Source: JANQIO01 sp043585095
GTDB lineage: Bacteria; Pseudomonadota; Gammaproteobacteria; Pseudomonadales; Halieaceae
Length of the DNA stretch: 64,000 nucleotides
Reading direction: 5' to 3'
Assembly (NCBI GenBank): GCA_043585095.1
Contig: CP121321.1
Span: 2,232,001 to 2,296,000, forward strand
The notes under the pieces are model-generated. The model made no database searches. It was not told the origin of the DNA and was given only the letters and a program-made list of their open reading frames with translations. This document shows positions 51,312 through 60,564 of the stretch, piece after piece; the stretch's first letter is position 1, and each line of letters begins with the position of its first letter. The position numbers and the translations under genes are program-made.

Positions 51312-54300
51312 CTATTTATTTTTCTGTGACGCCGCGGTGTTGTTATCAAGTACGCCGTCATCGCCAACAACGTCAGCGATGCCGCTTCCTGAAGAGCCCT
51401 CAGCGGTTGTATGTGAAGAGCCCTCAGCGGGGTTTTCTAAAGACCCTTCAGCCTCCACGGCGGCATCAATAAGCTCATTCACTTCCTCTTCCTGACCCGG
51501 GCGGTTATCAAAGATGCGCTGGAAATCGACGTTGGGGTCAGACCAGGAGCCATCAACCCGATAGACGGCACTGGAAAAGCGATCCATCTGATCGTCAAAG
51601 AGCTTGCTGATGACGTAGACACCGGCAGCTGCGGGGAGTCCGCTCACCAGAGCAAACATCCACGGCAGGTTGCTCGCGATAGGCAGCGTCGCTACCAATT
51701 CACCTTCCACCGTCTGCGGGGCAATATCCGCAGTCCCCGCGAACTGCAGCCTACTACTGCGAGACCGAACGTCGAGGCGAGGCACTTCAACATGCCCTGC
51801 ATCAAAGATAAGTTCGCCATCTATTCTGTCGAATGGCACGCCAGACTTGTAGACGTTGCTAAGGTCCAGGCTCAAGCGCCGCACCACTTCGGTCAGATTG
51901 AGTATGCCAACAACGCGCAGAGTGCCTTCCGCCGCTCCGGAAGTCTTGAGAAACCGGCCATCATCAACGTCCAGAGTCATGCGGCCTTGTAAGGTATCGA
52001 GTCCGAAAGCACCGGGATCGCCAAGCCACTGCATCTCCAGTCCAACCCGTCCGCTATTGGTCTCGACAATCTCCTCGTAGTTAAAGTCCTTAAGCACCTC
52101 GCCAAAGTTTAAAAACGAAAAGTCTCCCATCAATCGCGTCTGCTCTGCGCCCTCACCGCGGAGCCAGTCCAGACGCATGCCCTGATCGCCACCTAGTTGA
52201 AGATGCTGCAATTCGCCGCGGATGTTCTCAAAATGAAGATTTGGAGCAGTTTCACGCAAGGTAAAGCTCAAATCACCCAACAGCGTCCCGCCAGAATAAA
52301 GCTGGTCAACCGCTATCCGCATCGGCGGCAGAGCTTCGGCGCCGACATTTAGCAGACCCTGTTCATTACGCGTGAAGGCTGTGAGCGCAGACATGTCCAT
52401 GCGACGCAGTTCGAGTTCGATCTCAGCCAGATCATCGGGAAGCCTAACAGCGCCTTCCACCCAGTCAGTTGTAAAATCAAAGGTCCAGTTGCTCTCCTCC
52501 TGACGGCCACTGAGCAAGACGTCCTTGAAGCGGCGTTGAAACAGCCGCAGTTCGCCGATCTGTAGATCACGAAGTCCGGCCAGGACGGCCATTTCACTCT
52601 CACCCGCCAGGTAAGTATCCAAAAATAACTCCCAGGCATCCCAATCAAGGGTTTCAAGGTTACCGCCCAACCAGAAGCGCCCTGGCGCAATAGTGTCCTG
52701 GGGCCTGCCAAAGCCCAGGCTGCCGCCGGTCATGCCATCACTGCCGAGATCGATACCAAGAAAAGCAGCACCATCAAGCATCAGTTCCAATCGCTTTGTC
52801 TCTTTTGTCAGGGGCATCACTATTTGCAGCTCATTCCGCTCTTCAGCGGTCTTGGCCCAGGGGCCCGGCAGGTCCAGAGCCACGCCATGCAGGTCGCTAG
52901 TCACGGTAAGCTGCGGAGCGCCCTCTGCCGGCACCTTAATATGCAACTCGGCAGCCGTCTCACCCACCGCAAGTCGCAGCGCATCGAGGTCCAACCAATC
53001 CTTTACAGAATCTGCTGAAACCGCGCCGCGCAATGCGATATCCAGAGGCGCCAGACCATTGTCCTGTCGACCTTGTGTCACCGAGCCAACGAAATCCTGG
53101 CCCCACAACTGACCCTCGAGTGCCTTTGATTGAAAGCCCTGCTGCGAATCGTACTGAAACGCACCGGAAACATCCTCCAGCGCCAGATCCAGGTCGGTCA
53201 TAGAAACAGTTACAGCGTCCCAGCTCCCATCATAGGTAACGAGCGGGGCTGCGGCGTCGGGCTTTAAGTCCATCTCCAGAGCAAGCTCGGAGACGAGATC
53301 GCCTTCCAATTCCCAGTCACTGAAGCTATCGCCCACAATTTCTCGCAGAGGTGATTGATTAACGACATCCAGCCCGTCCTGGGCAGCACCCGTCACTTTG
53401 GCCGACAATGCGAGTCGCAGGCTTGCGTCAGCATTAGGGCGCAGCGCGATGCGCGCAAACTCGACCGACGAATCCAAAATGCGGCCGCGCCGGCCGTAAA
53501 CGTCGACTGTGGCATCGTCAATCAGGATACGGCCATCGAAGGACTCTGCTGCAGGCCAGTCGGGGTGATATTTGATGCGTGCATCTTCGATATCAAGATA
53601 CAACTGGACAGTGCGTCGCTTCGGTCGCCGGATGAGACTGCCTCGATAGATAAATCCAGCCTCAGCTACGCGCCCACTGTCCACGCTGTCTTCCAACCAC
53701 GCGAGCAGCGTGGGACTCAGCTTGAAACTCAAATACTTATCGCGATAGCGCGAATCCGTATCCTGGAGGCTCACCATCAAATCCATTTCCGCTCCGGCAG
53801 GCTGCTCCGAGCGTGGCAGCTTAAGTGCAAACACACCTACTGCATCGCCCTCTTCTCCCCTTGCGGTAAACCGACCGCTGCGGATCCGAAACGCGTCGTC
53901 GTCAATAGACCACACCAATTCAGCACTGACCTCGGAGTAGTCCAGAGGCTCGCGAAACACCTTGGGAAAGCTCATCGAAAAATCTGAGGACCCCAGCTGC
54001 ACCCGGCCGCGATCTGCTTGTAGCTCTGCATAACCGCTCGCGTTGACCAGCCCGGGGGCGCCCTTCCAGGGCTCAACGTCAAGCTCGCTAAAGTTCATCG
54101 CAAGCTGCCAGTCGCGGGCAGAAGAGAGCTCTTCAAGGGTAAATTCAGCGCTTGAAAGCTTTCCCGAGGGAGACAGCTTTGCCAACACGTCTTCTGCGGT
54201 CTCCGGCAACAAGCCCGCAGTGCGCAAATAGTCAGATAGGGTGCCCAACTGCAGATCAGCAAGCCTGAGCGTGAGGCTATCGTCACCGTAAACACCCGAA

Positions 54301-55271
54301 AGCCTATCGATGCGTACTTCACGCTCTGAACGCGATAGCGAAAAGTCTCGCGCCTGAAAATGCCAGCGGCCCTTCCGTAAATTGGCACCGAGAGTAACGG
54401 ACAGGGTGTCCAGATCGATATTCCTTTCCACTGGCTCAGTTTGGCGCAGGGACAGGTTGGTAGCGTCAACCTCGGCCACCCATTCCACAGCGCCGTCGCT
54501 GAGTCGCAACCAGACATCGTTGCGAACGTTCCCGGACAGCGGATGCACGTCGACCAGCTCGAGCAGATCGCTGTAGTGGCTTATATCGCCGATAGTGCTG
54601 TGGAGGTGGAACATGCCGTCAAAGCGTTCGAGGCTGCGCAGGCTGCCACGGCCCTCCCCGGTAATCTGAAACCGGGAGTTGCGCTCGGGAGCCTCGACTG
54701 TAATGGAAGCGCGACGAAAGTCGCCGTCCCGCTCAAGCCTGCCTTCCAGCTGTGACTGTCTGCTAGCACCGCCACTATGCAAGGTTAGCTGCGTGTCGGT
54801 TAGCTCGAGGATATAGGCATTGAGGATGAACTCGCGCAGCGCTTCAACACCACCGCTCTCTTCAGGCGGCGGCAAGCCATGCAGACTGACTGCGCCCTCA
54901 TCACTAACGTCTATCTGCAGCTCGCCCCCGATCGCCCGCAGCCTGTGCAGCCTCGGCGACAGAGACGCCACCGAGCTCCATACATCAATTTCCAGAACCA
55001 ACTCATCGAAGAGTAAGGCCGCCGGGGTGCTTGTATCAGCGCGCAGGCGCACGCCGGTAGCGGTTATACGAGGAGACAACGAACGCCAGCTACCCCGCAG
55101 TTCATCGATCTCCAGCCGCAGGCTCAAGCGCTCATTCACGGATTCCAGCAGAAGTGACTGGTACTGACTTAGATTACCAAGCAGCAGACGACCGAAGCTG
55201 CTGTAAACCGCAAGCAGGACGATTCCCAGTACCAAAGCACGCCAAACCCATGTAGTAAGCCGTTGCAGCAC
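51312..55271 (-). CDS. yhdP: YhdP, AsmA-like envelope lipid transport protein
   Basis: 1319-aa protein with one N-terminal membrane segment (ALVLGIVLLAVYSSF) and a long repetitive beta-rich periplasmic region (DUF3971) ending in an AsmA_2-like domain. YhdP, with TamB and YdbH, forms bridge-like proteins that carry phospholipids to the outer membrane. Near the C-terminus a hydrophobic stretch (LPWMFALVSGLPAAAGVYVIS) precedes an acidic, repeat-containing tail (AEGSLENPAEGSS...AEGSSGSG). In this genome with an incomplete Mla operon in the window, it remains an anterograde lipid route. Downstream of rng on the same strand by 57 bases. Confidence 0.92.
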   Translation of the reverse strand: MLQRLTTWVWRALVLGIVLLAVYSSFGRLLLGNLSQYQSLLLESVNERLSLRLEIDELRGSWRSLSPRITATGVRLRADTSTPAALLFDELVLEIDVWSSVASLSPRLHRLRAIGGELQIDVSDEGAVSLHGLPPPEESGGVEALREFILNAYILELTDTQLTLHSGGASRQSQLEGRLERDGDFRRASITVEAPERNSRFQITGEGRGSLRSLERFDGMFHLHSTIGDISHYSDLLELVDVHPLSGNVRNDVWLRLSDGAVEWVAEVDATNLSLRQTEPVERNIDLDTLSVTLGANLRKGRWHFQARDFSLSRSEREVRIDRLSGVYGDDSLTLRLADLQLGTLSDYLRTAGLLPETAEDVLAKLSPSGKLSSAEFTLEELSSARDWQLAMNFSELDVEPWKGAPGLVNASGYAELQADRGRVQLGSSDFSMSFPKVFREPLDYSEVSAELVWSIDDDAFRIRSGRFTARGEEGDAVGVFALKLPRSEQPAGAEMDLMVSLQDTDSRYRDKYLSFKLSPTLLAWLEDSVDSGRVAEAGFIYRGSLIRRPKRRTVQLYLDIEDARIKYHPDWPAAESFDGRILIDDATVDVYGRRGRILDSSVEFARIALRPNADASLRLALSAKVTGAAQDGLDVVNQSPLREIVGDSFSDWELEGDLVSELALEMDLKPDAAAPLVTYDGSWDAVTVSMTDLDLALEDVSGAFQYDSQQGFQSKALEGQLWGQDFVGSVTQGRQDNGLAPLDIALRGAVSADSVKDWLDLDALRLAVGETAAELHIKVPAEGAPQLTVTSDLHGVALDLPGPWAKTAEERNELQIVMPLTKETKRLELMLDGAAFLGIDLGSDGMTGGSLGFGRPQDTIAPGRFWLGGNLETLDWDAWELFLDTYLAGESEMAVLAGLRDLQIGELRLFQRRFKDVLLSGRQEESNWTFDFTTDWVEGAVRLPDDLAEIELELRRMDMSALTAFTRNEQGLLNVGAEALPPMRIAVDQLYSGGTLLGDLSFTLRETAPNLHFENIRGELQHLQLGGDQGMRLDWLRGEGAEQTRLMGDFSFLNFGEVLKDFNYEEIVETNSGRVGLEMQWLGDPGAFGLDTLQGRMTLDVDDGRFLKTSGAAEGTLRVVGILNLTEVVRRLSLDLSNVYKSGVPFDRIDGELIFDAGHVEVPRLDVRSRSSRLQFAGTADIAPQTVEGELVATLPIASNLPWMFALVSGLPAAAGVYVISKLFDDQMDRFSSAVYRVDGSWSDPNVDFQRIFDNRPGQEEEVNELIDAAVEAEGSLENPAEGSSHTTAEGSSGSGIADVVGDDGVLDNNTAASQKNK

Positions 55272-55328
55272 GTATCTCTATAACCAGTTTCCGTGCCGCA
55301 GAAACACTCTCCGGCACACTCTCATATG

Positions 55329-56798
55329 TTAGAGCAGTATAATGTCGAACTGTTCCCGGCTGTACTGCGGCTCAACCCGGAATTGAAGGGATTTGCCGGC
55401 AAACTCCTCCAGATCGGCCACCGCGTCCGAGTCTTCGCCCAGCACTCTATCCACCACTTCGGGGGCCGCCAGCACCATCAGGCTATCTGTATCATAGGCA
55501 CGGGCATCGCGAAGTATCGCGCGGAAGATTTCGTAGCAGACGGTTTGCGCGGACTTTAGCAAGCCGCGCCCTTCGCAGCTTGGGCAGTGCTCACATAAAA
55601 CCTGCGCCAGGCTTTCACGATGACGCTTGCGGGTGATTTCCACCAAACCCAGATCCGATATACCGGAAATTGCATGCGGCACACTATCCTTACTCATGCT
55701 TTTTTCCAGTGTGCGCAGCAACTGGCGCTGATGCTCAGGATCTTTCATATCAATGAAATCGACAATAATGATACCGCCCAGGTTACGCACACGGAGCTGC
55801 CGTGCCAGCGCCGCAGCAGCCTCCAGGTTCGTCCTGAAAACGGTGTCCCCGTGGCTGTTACGCCCTATAAATGCCCCGGTATTGACGTCGATCGTGGTCA
55901 TAGCCTCAGTTTGGTCAATCACTAAATAGCCACCAGACTTTAACGAGACCTGTCGGTCCAGCGCCCGGTTTATTTCATCCTCCACGCCATAGAGATCGAA
56001 GATCGGCCGTTCGTCACTATAGTGCTCCAGCAGGCCGACCAAATCAGGAACATAGTCTGCACAGAACGCATTGAGCTGCTCATAGGTCTCCCGACTGTCG
56101 ATGCGAATACGCTCTAAGCCGGGACGAGCCAGATCCCGAATGCTGCGGTGGTAAAGCGCCCGATCCTCATAAAGGCAGGCAGGCACAGATGATGAGCTGC
56201 TGTTGATTACCGCGTGCCACAGTCGTTTTAGATACTGTAAATCACCTTCGAGCTCTGCTCTGGCGATGCCTTGAGCAGCGGTGCGGACAATAAAGCCCCC
56301 CTCTATGTTGAGATCCTCGCGGGCAGCATCCAAAAGACTGCGCAGCCGAGAGCGTTCCTCATCACTCTCAATCTGCTGGGACAGTCCGATATGTAAGGTA
56401 CGGGGCATGTACACAAGATAACGCGACGACAGGGATATCTGTGTAGTGAGGCGGGCACCCTTGCTACCCAGAGGGTCTTTGGTGACCTGTACGACAACGG
56501 TTTGCCCCTCGCGGAGCTGTTTATGAATATCCTCCGGGTTATCAGAACGCTGTTCAAAGCCGGCTTCGTCTAATGCATAAACATCGCTGGCGTGCAGGAA
56601 GCCCGTGCGCTCCTCACCAAACTCAACGAAGGCCGCCTGCATGCCAGGTAGTACGCGCTCAACAGTGCCACGGTAGATGTTCCCGGCGATACCTCTGCCG
56701 GCGGCTCGCTCTATGTGCAAGCCCTGCAGAATACCCTGTTCCAATACCGCAACACGCGTCTCCAGCGGCGTGACATTGACCAACAGCTCTTCACTCAT
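55329..56798 (-). CDS. rng: Ribonuclease G
   Basis: 489-aa RNase E/G family endoribonuclease. S1 domain at the N-terminus (GNIYRGTVERVLPGMQAAFVEFGEERTGFLHASDV), 5'-sensor and DNase-I-like domains with catalytic Asp in FIDMKDPEHQRQL, and the zinc link CEHCPSCEGRG. The large scaffold domain of RNase E is absent. ATG 56796-56798 is preferred (MSEELLVNVTPLETR), overlapping the maf stop by a few bases. Part of the mreBCD-maf-rng order. Confidence 0.95.
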   Translation of the reverse strand: MSEELLVNVTPLETRVAVLEQGILQGLHIERAAGRGIAGNIYRGTVERVLPGMQAAFVEFGEERTGFLHASDVYALDEAGFEQRSDNPEDIHKQLREGQTVVVQVTKDPLGSKGARLTTQISLSSRYLVYMPRTLHIGLSQQIESDEERSRLRSLLDAAREDLNIEGGFIVRTAAQGIARAELEGDLQYLKRLWHAVINSSSSSVPACLYEDRALYHRSIRDLARPGLERIRIDSRETYEQLNAFCADYVPDLVGLLEHYSDERPIFDLYGVEDEINRALDRQVSLKSGGYLVIDQTEAMTTIDVNTGAFIGRNSHGDTVFRTNLEAAAALARQLRVRNLGGIIIVDFIDMKDPEHQRQLLRTLEKSMSKDSVPHAISGISDLGLVEITRKRHRESLAQVLCEHCPSCEGRGLLKSAQTVCYEIFRAILRDARAYDTDSLMVLAAPEVVDRVLGEDSDAVADLEEFAGKSLQFRVEPQYSREQFDIILL

Positions 56799-57399
56799 CA
56801 GGCGCCTGCTCGAGACGAGTCGGCACTTCAAATCGTTGTAGCAGCGACCAGGTCTCGGCCAAAGGTAAACCCATCACACCACTGTAGCTGCCCTTCAACT
56901 CCGCCACGAAGGCGCCCGCAAGCCCCTGAATGCCGTAGGCACCGGCCTTATCCCAGGGTTCATCCGTGGCCAGATACGCTTCGCATTGGAAACGATCCAG
57001 GGTGACAAAGCTGACTGCGCTATCGCTTATCGTTTCTTCTACCTGGGCACCACGCCTGACACAAACAGCAGTTAGCACCTGATGTTCACGTCCTGACAAC
57101 CGGGCCAGCATAGCCAGGGCGTCCAGATGATCAGCGGGCTTACCCAGTACCAGCCCATCCAGGACCACGCAGGTATCGGCAGCTAATACAGCGCTACTCG
57201 TTTGCATCTGTCGCTGCACGGCCTCAGACTTTTCCCAGGCCAGCCGCGCCACATACACCTCAGGAGGTTCGTCGCTAAGCTGCCGCTCGTCGATATCCGC
57301 TGGCGCCTGTTCAAATGCAACACCGAGAAGCGCCAGCAGTTCAGCACGGCGCGGTGACTGCGAGGCTAGAATCAGCTTTGCGGGATTGAGTTCAGACAT
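56791..57399 (-). CDS. maf: Maf-like nucleotide pyrophosphatase (YhdE)
   Basis: 202-aa Maf/Ham1-like nucleoside triphosphate pyrophosphatase. LILASQSPRRAELLALLG and ADTCVVLDGLVLGKPADHLDALAMLARLSGREH are the family motifs. E. coli YhdE hydrolyses dTTP and UTP. It overlaps rng and lies 59 bases after mreD on the same strand, the standard arrangement. Confidence 0.94.
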   Translation of the reverse strand: MSELNPAKLILASQSPRRAELLALLGVAFEQAPADIDERQLSDEPPEVYVARLAWEKSEAVQRQMQTSSAVLAADTCVVLDGLVLGKPADHLDALAMLARLSGREHQVLTAVCVRRGAQVEETISDSAVSFVTLDRFQCEAYLATDEPWDKAGAYGIQGLAGAFVAELKGSYSGVMGLPLAETWSLLQRFEVPTRLEQAPDE

Positions 57400-57458
57400 G
57401 ATTTGGCCTACCGGTGAATCAAAGCTTTTGAATAATTACTGCGGCTCAGCGTGACCCG

Positions 57459-57947
57459 CTACTCAACCCCATAGGTACGCCGGAGCCGTCGTAGAAGCGT
57501 CATCGTGGCCGGCCATAGCAGAGCGCTCAGCAAGGCCGGCACCAGGAACAGCAGGCTGACAGAACCCACCCCGGTGAGATTTTGGACCCACTGGGCAAGC
57601 AACTGGTTGATACCCACCATCGCAAACACGATTACCACCTGCTGAAGCATATTGAACTGCCGCAAGCGCTGGTACAACACCAGGGTGAGAGCGGCGACAA
57701 CGGACAGTGATAGCGCGTGCTGGCCAAGCATAGAGCCCTCGAGAAGATCGACGCATATACCCGCCATAAAGCTGACAACAATGCCTATTCGATGCGGCAA
57801 TGCTAACACCCAATAGATAAGCACCAGCGCCACCCAATCGGGGCGCGTCCAGCGAAGCTCCATTGGCAGTGGTACAACGGTTAACAGAAACGCCACCATA
57901 AAACTTACGACAATCAGCCATCCGCCGCGCGATGTAGGCGTTACCAT
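57459..57947 (-). CDS. mreD: Rod shape-determining protein MreD
   Basis: 162-aa membrane protein with about five segments, starting MVTPTSRGGWLIVVSFMVAFLLTVVPLP and containing RPDWVALVLIYWVLALPHRIG, the MreD signature. Part of the MreBCD elongasome. Three bases separate it from mreC. Confidence 0.93.
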   Translation of the reverse strand: MVTPTSRGGWLIVVSFMVAFLLTVVPLPMELRWTRPDWVALVLIYWVLALPHRIGIVVSFMAGICVDLLEGSMLGQHALSLSVVAALTLVLYQRLRQFNMLQQVVIVFAMVGINQLLAQWVQNLTGVGSVSLLFLVPALLSALLWPATMTLLRRLRRTYGVE

Positions 57948-57950
57948 TCT

Positions 57951-58787
57951 CTAAGCCTCAGGCGTCGCATCACGATTGAATACCAGCAACACATGTCGAC
58001 TTCGGTTTAGGGCGGCGCTAGGTTCGGCCAGCACACGGGCGAAGGCCTGCCCAGGATCCAGCACAACCTCAGTCACGGTCGCTACCGGGTAGCCCTCGGG
58101 GAAGCGACCACCCAACCCCGAACTGACAAGCAGGTCTCCGACCTTGATATCTTCAGTGCTGGCGACGTGTCGAAGCTGCAATGCATCCAGCCGACCAATC
58201 CCCTCTGCGATGGCTCGCACACCGTTGCGGTTCACCTGCACGGGAATAGCATGGGTAGCGTCAGTTATCAGCAGTACCCGTGCGCTCTTTGGGGAGACCT
58301 CTACGACCTGACCCATCAGGCCTTCGGCATCGATGAGGGGCTGACCCTGATAGACGCCATCGCGGGCGCCTTTATCCAGCACCAGTAGGTGTCTAGCGGG
58401 ATCCGGCGACACGCCAATTAGCTCCGCCACCAACACGTCGTCTTGCAGTATCGCGGAGGAATTCAGCAACGCCCGGAGACGAAGGTTCTCTGCCCGCATT
58501 GCCGCCATCTGCTGAACCTGGCCCTGTAACAATAGTGATTCAGCGCGCAGCCGCTTATTGTCTTCTAGTAGCGTTGAGCGACTGACCAGACTTTCCTCAC
58601 CCCATTCACCCACGCGAGCAGGCAGATCCGTGAGCCAGTAAAAAGGCACCGTTGCCGATGACGCTATAGAGCGCACAGCAGCAAGGCTGTTAAAACGAAG
58701 ATCCAGAAGAATGAGAGCCGCAGCCAGGACCAGTGCGAGCGCCAGCCGAATGCCGGTAGAGGGTTCTTTGATAAATAACGGCTTGAT
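57951..58787 (-). CDS. mreC: Rod shape-determining protein MreC, with an apparent ATC start codon
   Basis: 278-aa bitopic protein if read from ATC at 58785-58787. From there the frame gives IKPLFIKEPSTGIRLALAL followed by a membrane segment (LVLAAALILLDLRF), then a coiled coil and the periplasmic beta-barrels (DKGARDGVYQGQPLIDAEGLMGQV, DLLVSSGLGGRFPEGYPVA). E. coli MreC begins MKPIFSRGPS, so the ATC sits exactly at the initiator position. No ATG, GTG or TTG lies in frame between the upstream stop and GTG 58674-58676; starting there would lose the membrane anchor. A CGAG element lies about nine bases upstream. Either a rare AUC start or a base error. Confidence 0.9.
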   Translation of the reverse strand: MKPLFIKEPSTGIRLALALVLAAALILLDLRFNSLAAVRSIASSATVPFYWLTDLPARVGEWGEESLVSRSTLLEDNKRLRAESLLLQGQVQQMAAMRAENLRLRALLNSSAILQDDVLVAELIGVSPDPARHLLVLDKGARDGVYQGQPLIDAEGLMGQVVEVSPKSARVLLITDATHAIPVQVNRNGVRAIAEGIGRLDALQLRHVASTEDIKVGDLLVSSGLGGRFPEGYPVATVTEVVLDPGQAFARVLAEPSAALNRSRHVLLVFNRDATPEA

Positions 58788-58828
58788 GTCAGCTACTCGG
58801 ATTCAGCCGCGGACGTGTGGACGGCCGG

Positions 58829-59866
58829 CTACTCAGTGGAAAGCAGATCGATGGTGTGACGGTCCATTAACTCCATGGCCAAACCACCGCCGCGTGCCAC
58901 GCAGGTCAGCGGATCTTCGGCGACGATCACCGGCAGCCCGGTTTCATCGGAGATAAGACGATCAAGATCCCGCAAAAGCGCACCACCGCCGGTTAACACA
59001 ATGCCGCTTTCAGCAATGTCCGCAGCCAGCTCAGGCGGAGATTGCTCCAGCGCAGACTTTACCGCCTGCACAATTTGCGCAAGGGGTTCCTGCAGCGCTT
59101 CTAAAATTTCGTCGCTATTGAGCGTAAAGCTGCGCGGCACGCCCTCGGCGAGATTTCGACCGCGCACGTCAATTTCGCGCAGCTCGCTGCCCGCAAATCC
59201 GCAGCCGACCTCCTGTTTTATCCGCTCCGCGGTGGAGTCCCCGATCAGGCTTCCATAGCGACGTCTGACGTGGGACACAATCGCCTCATCAAAGCGATCA
59301 CCTCCGACGCGCGCGGAATCGCTGTACACCACACCGTTGAGAGAAATAATGGCAATTTCCGTGGTGCCACCGCCGACATCCACGACCATTGAACCAGTAG
59401 CTTCGCCCACCGCGAGTCCAGCACCGATAGCGGCGGCCATGGGCTCTTCAATCAATCGAACTTCGCGAGCGCCTGCGCTGAGTGCGGACTCGCGAATAGC
59501 GCGCCGCTCCACCTGAGTGGACTGACAGGGCACACAAATCAACACGCGAGGGCTCGGGCGAATAAACTTACTTTCATGCACTTTGGCAATGAAGTACTGC
59601 AGCATTTTCTCGGTGACCTGGAAATCAGCAATCACGCCGTCCTTCAGAGGCCTGATGGCGGTGATGTTGCCTGGCGTGCGACCCAGCATGCGTTTGGCCT
59701 CGGAGCCAACCGCTTCGATCGTCTTCTGACCGTTATGGACACGAATCGCGACCACGGAGGGCTCGTCCAGCACGATTCCCTGATCGCGAACATAGATAAG
59801 CGTGTTGGCCGTCCCCAAATCGATCGATAAATCGTTAGAGAACATGCCACGCAGATTCTTGAGCAT
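58829..59866 (-). CDS. mreB: Rod shape-determining protein MreB
   Basis: 345-aa bacterial actin. Phosphate-1 motif DLGTANTLIYV, connect-1/phosphate-2 VDVGGGTTEIAIISL, and adenosine motif IVLTGGGALLRDLDRLI. N-terminal MFSNDLSIDLGTAN includes the family start after MLKNLRG. Polymerises under the membrane and positions the cell-wall elongation machinery. mreC and mreD follow on the same strand. Divergent from gatCAB across 410 bases. Confidence 0.97.
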   Translation of the reverse strand: MLKNLRGMFSNDLSIDLGTANTLIYVRDQGIVLDEPSVVAIRVHNGQKTIEAVGSEAKRMLGRTPGNITAIRPLKDGVIADFQVTEKMLQYFIAKVHESKFIRPSPRVLICVPCQSTQVERRAIRESALSAGAREVRLIEEPMAAAIGAGLAVGEATGSMVVDVGGGTTEIAIISLNGVVYSDSARVGGDRFDEAIVSHVRRRYGSLIGDSTAERIKQEVGCGFAGSELREIDVRGRNLAEGVPRSFTLNSDEILEALQEPLAQIVQAVKSALEQSPPELAADIAESGIVLTGGGALLRDLDRLISDETGLPVIVAEDPLTCVARGGGLAMELMDRHTIDLLSTE

Positions 59867-60276
59867 TCAGACTACCTTAATGGCGCGAACGCGGAGTCTA
59901 ACGCCGCGGGACGTTATGCTATCCCCACGAGAACTCCAGCGCGCGTATGGCTTGGCCCGAGAGCGTGGCGTTGCTCGGCAAATCATTTACTGGCAGCGCT
60001 GGCTATTAAACGAAAACCGCCGATCTTGGCGGTAAATGTGCCGAGCTGAGCTAAAAATGACCGCTGAGAACTGACTTCCGCCACTTTCTTATAACCGGGG
60101 CTTCGAATTCGCCTGACTCTATCAACCGGAGGGATTTTGAGCAAGGCGCAAATGTGATAAGTTGCGCCCCTCTCTGCGTCGCGAGGGCCCGAAAACAGTG
60201 GCTCCGCGACCGCTATGCCACAGAAGCACCCAGTCGGGATGCGGTGGACCGACAGTTACCCGGAGACCTGAGAAAC
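59867..60276. other. Divergent intergenic region mreB / gatC
   Basis: 410 bases holding the promoters of the mreBCD and gatCAB operons; no confident boxes. It contains a perfect six-pair hairpin at 60016-60033. A 39-codon frame (59916-60035) rich in Arg ends exactly in the hairpin; there is no recognisable protein. Confidence 0.5.
60016..60033 (-). terminator. Terminator-like hairpin in the mreB leader region
   Basis: Stem ACCGCC/GGCGGT with a six-base loop. Read on the reverse strand the stem is followed by TTTCGTTTAATAG, a T-rich tail typical of intrinsic terminators. It lies about 150 bases upstream of mreB on the mreB strand with no gene ending there, so it could act as an attenuator of a long mreB leader or protect against readthrough from promoters near gatC. 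Confidence 0.45.
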
Positions 60277-60564
60277 ATGTCTGTAGACCAGGCGGAAATA
60301 GAAAACATCGCTGCACTCGCAAAAATTCGCGTCAACGATACAGAGGTCGATGAGTTAACGACCCGGATCAGTACCATTTTAGATCTCGTTGATCAGATGC
60401 AAGGCATTGATACCGAGGGGGTAGAGCCGCTCGCAAACCCGCTTAATGCCAGCCAGCGCCTGCGCGCCGACAGCATTACCGAAACAGATCAACGTGAATC
60501 CTATCAGGCGATCGCGCCCGCTACCGAGGATGGGCTCTACCTGGTCCCGCGGGTCATAGATTAA
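60277..60564 (+). CDS. gatC: Asp-tRNA(Asn)/Glu-tRNA(Gln) amidotransferase subunit C
   Basis: 95-aa GatC. MSVDQAEIENIAALAKIRVNDTEVDEL and the C-terminal LVPRVID are typical. Start ATG 60277 has a GGAG element about ten bases upstream; the longer upstream frame is not GatC-like. Its stop is immediately followed by the gatA start (TAAATG). With GatA and GatB it forms the transamidase that makes Gln-tRNA(Gln) and/or Asn-tRNA(Asn). Confidence 0.95.
   Translation: MSVDQAEIENIAALAKIRVNDTEVDELTTRISTILDLVDQMQGIDTEGVEPLANPLNASQRLRADSITETDQRESYQAIAPATEDGLYLVPRVID

Noticed and set aside
51400..51470. Short repeated segment in the 3' part of yhdP
   Set aside because: Encodes a low-complexity AEGS-type tail within the gene; not a separate element.
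59916..60035. 39-codon Arg-rich frame upstream of mreB on the forward strand
   Set aside because: No ribosome-binding site or homology; its end coincides with the hairpin at 60016-60033, so likely chance.
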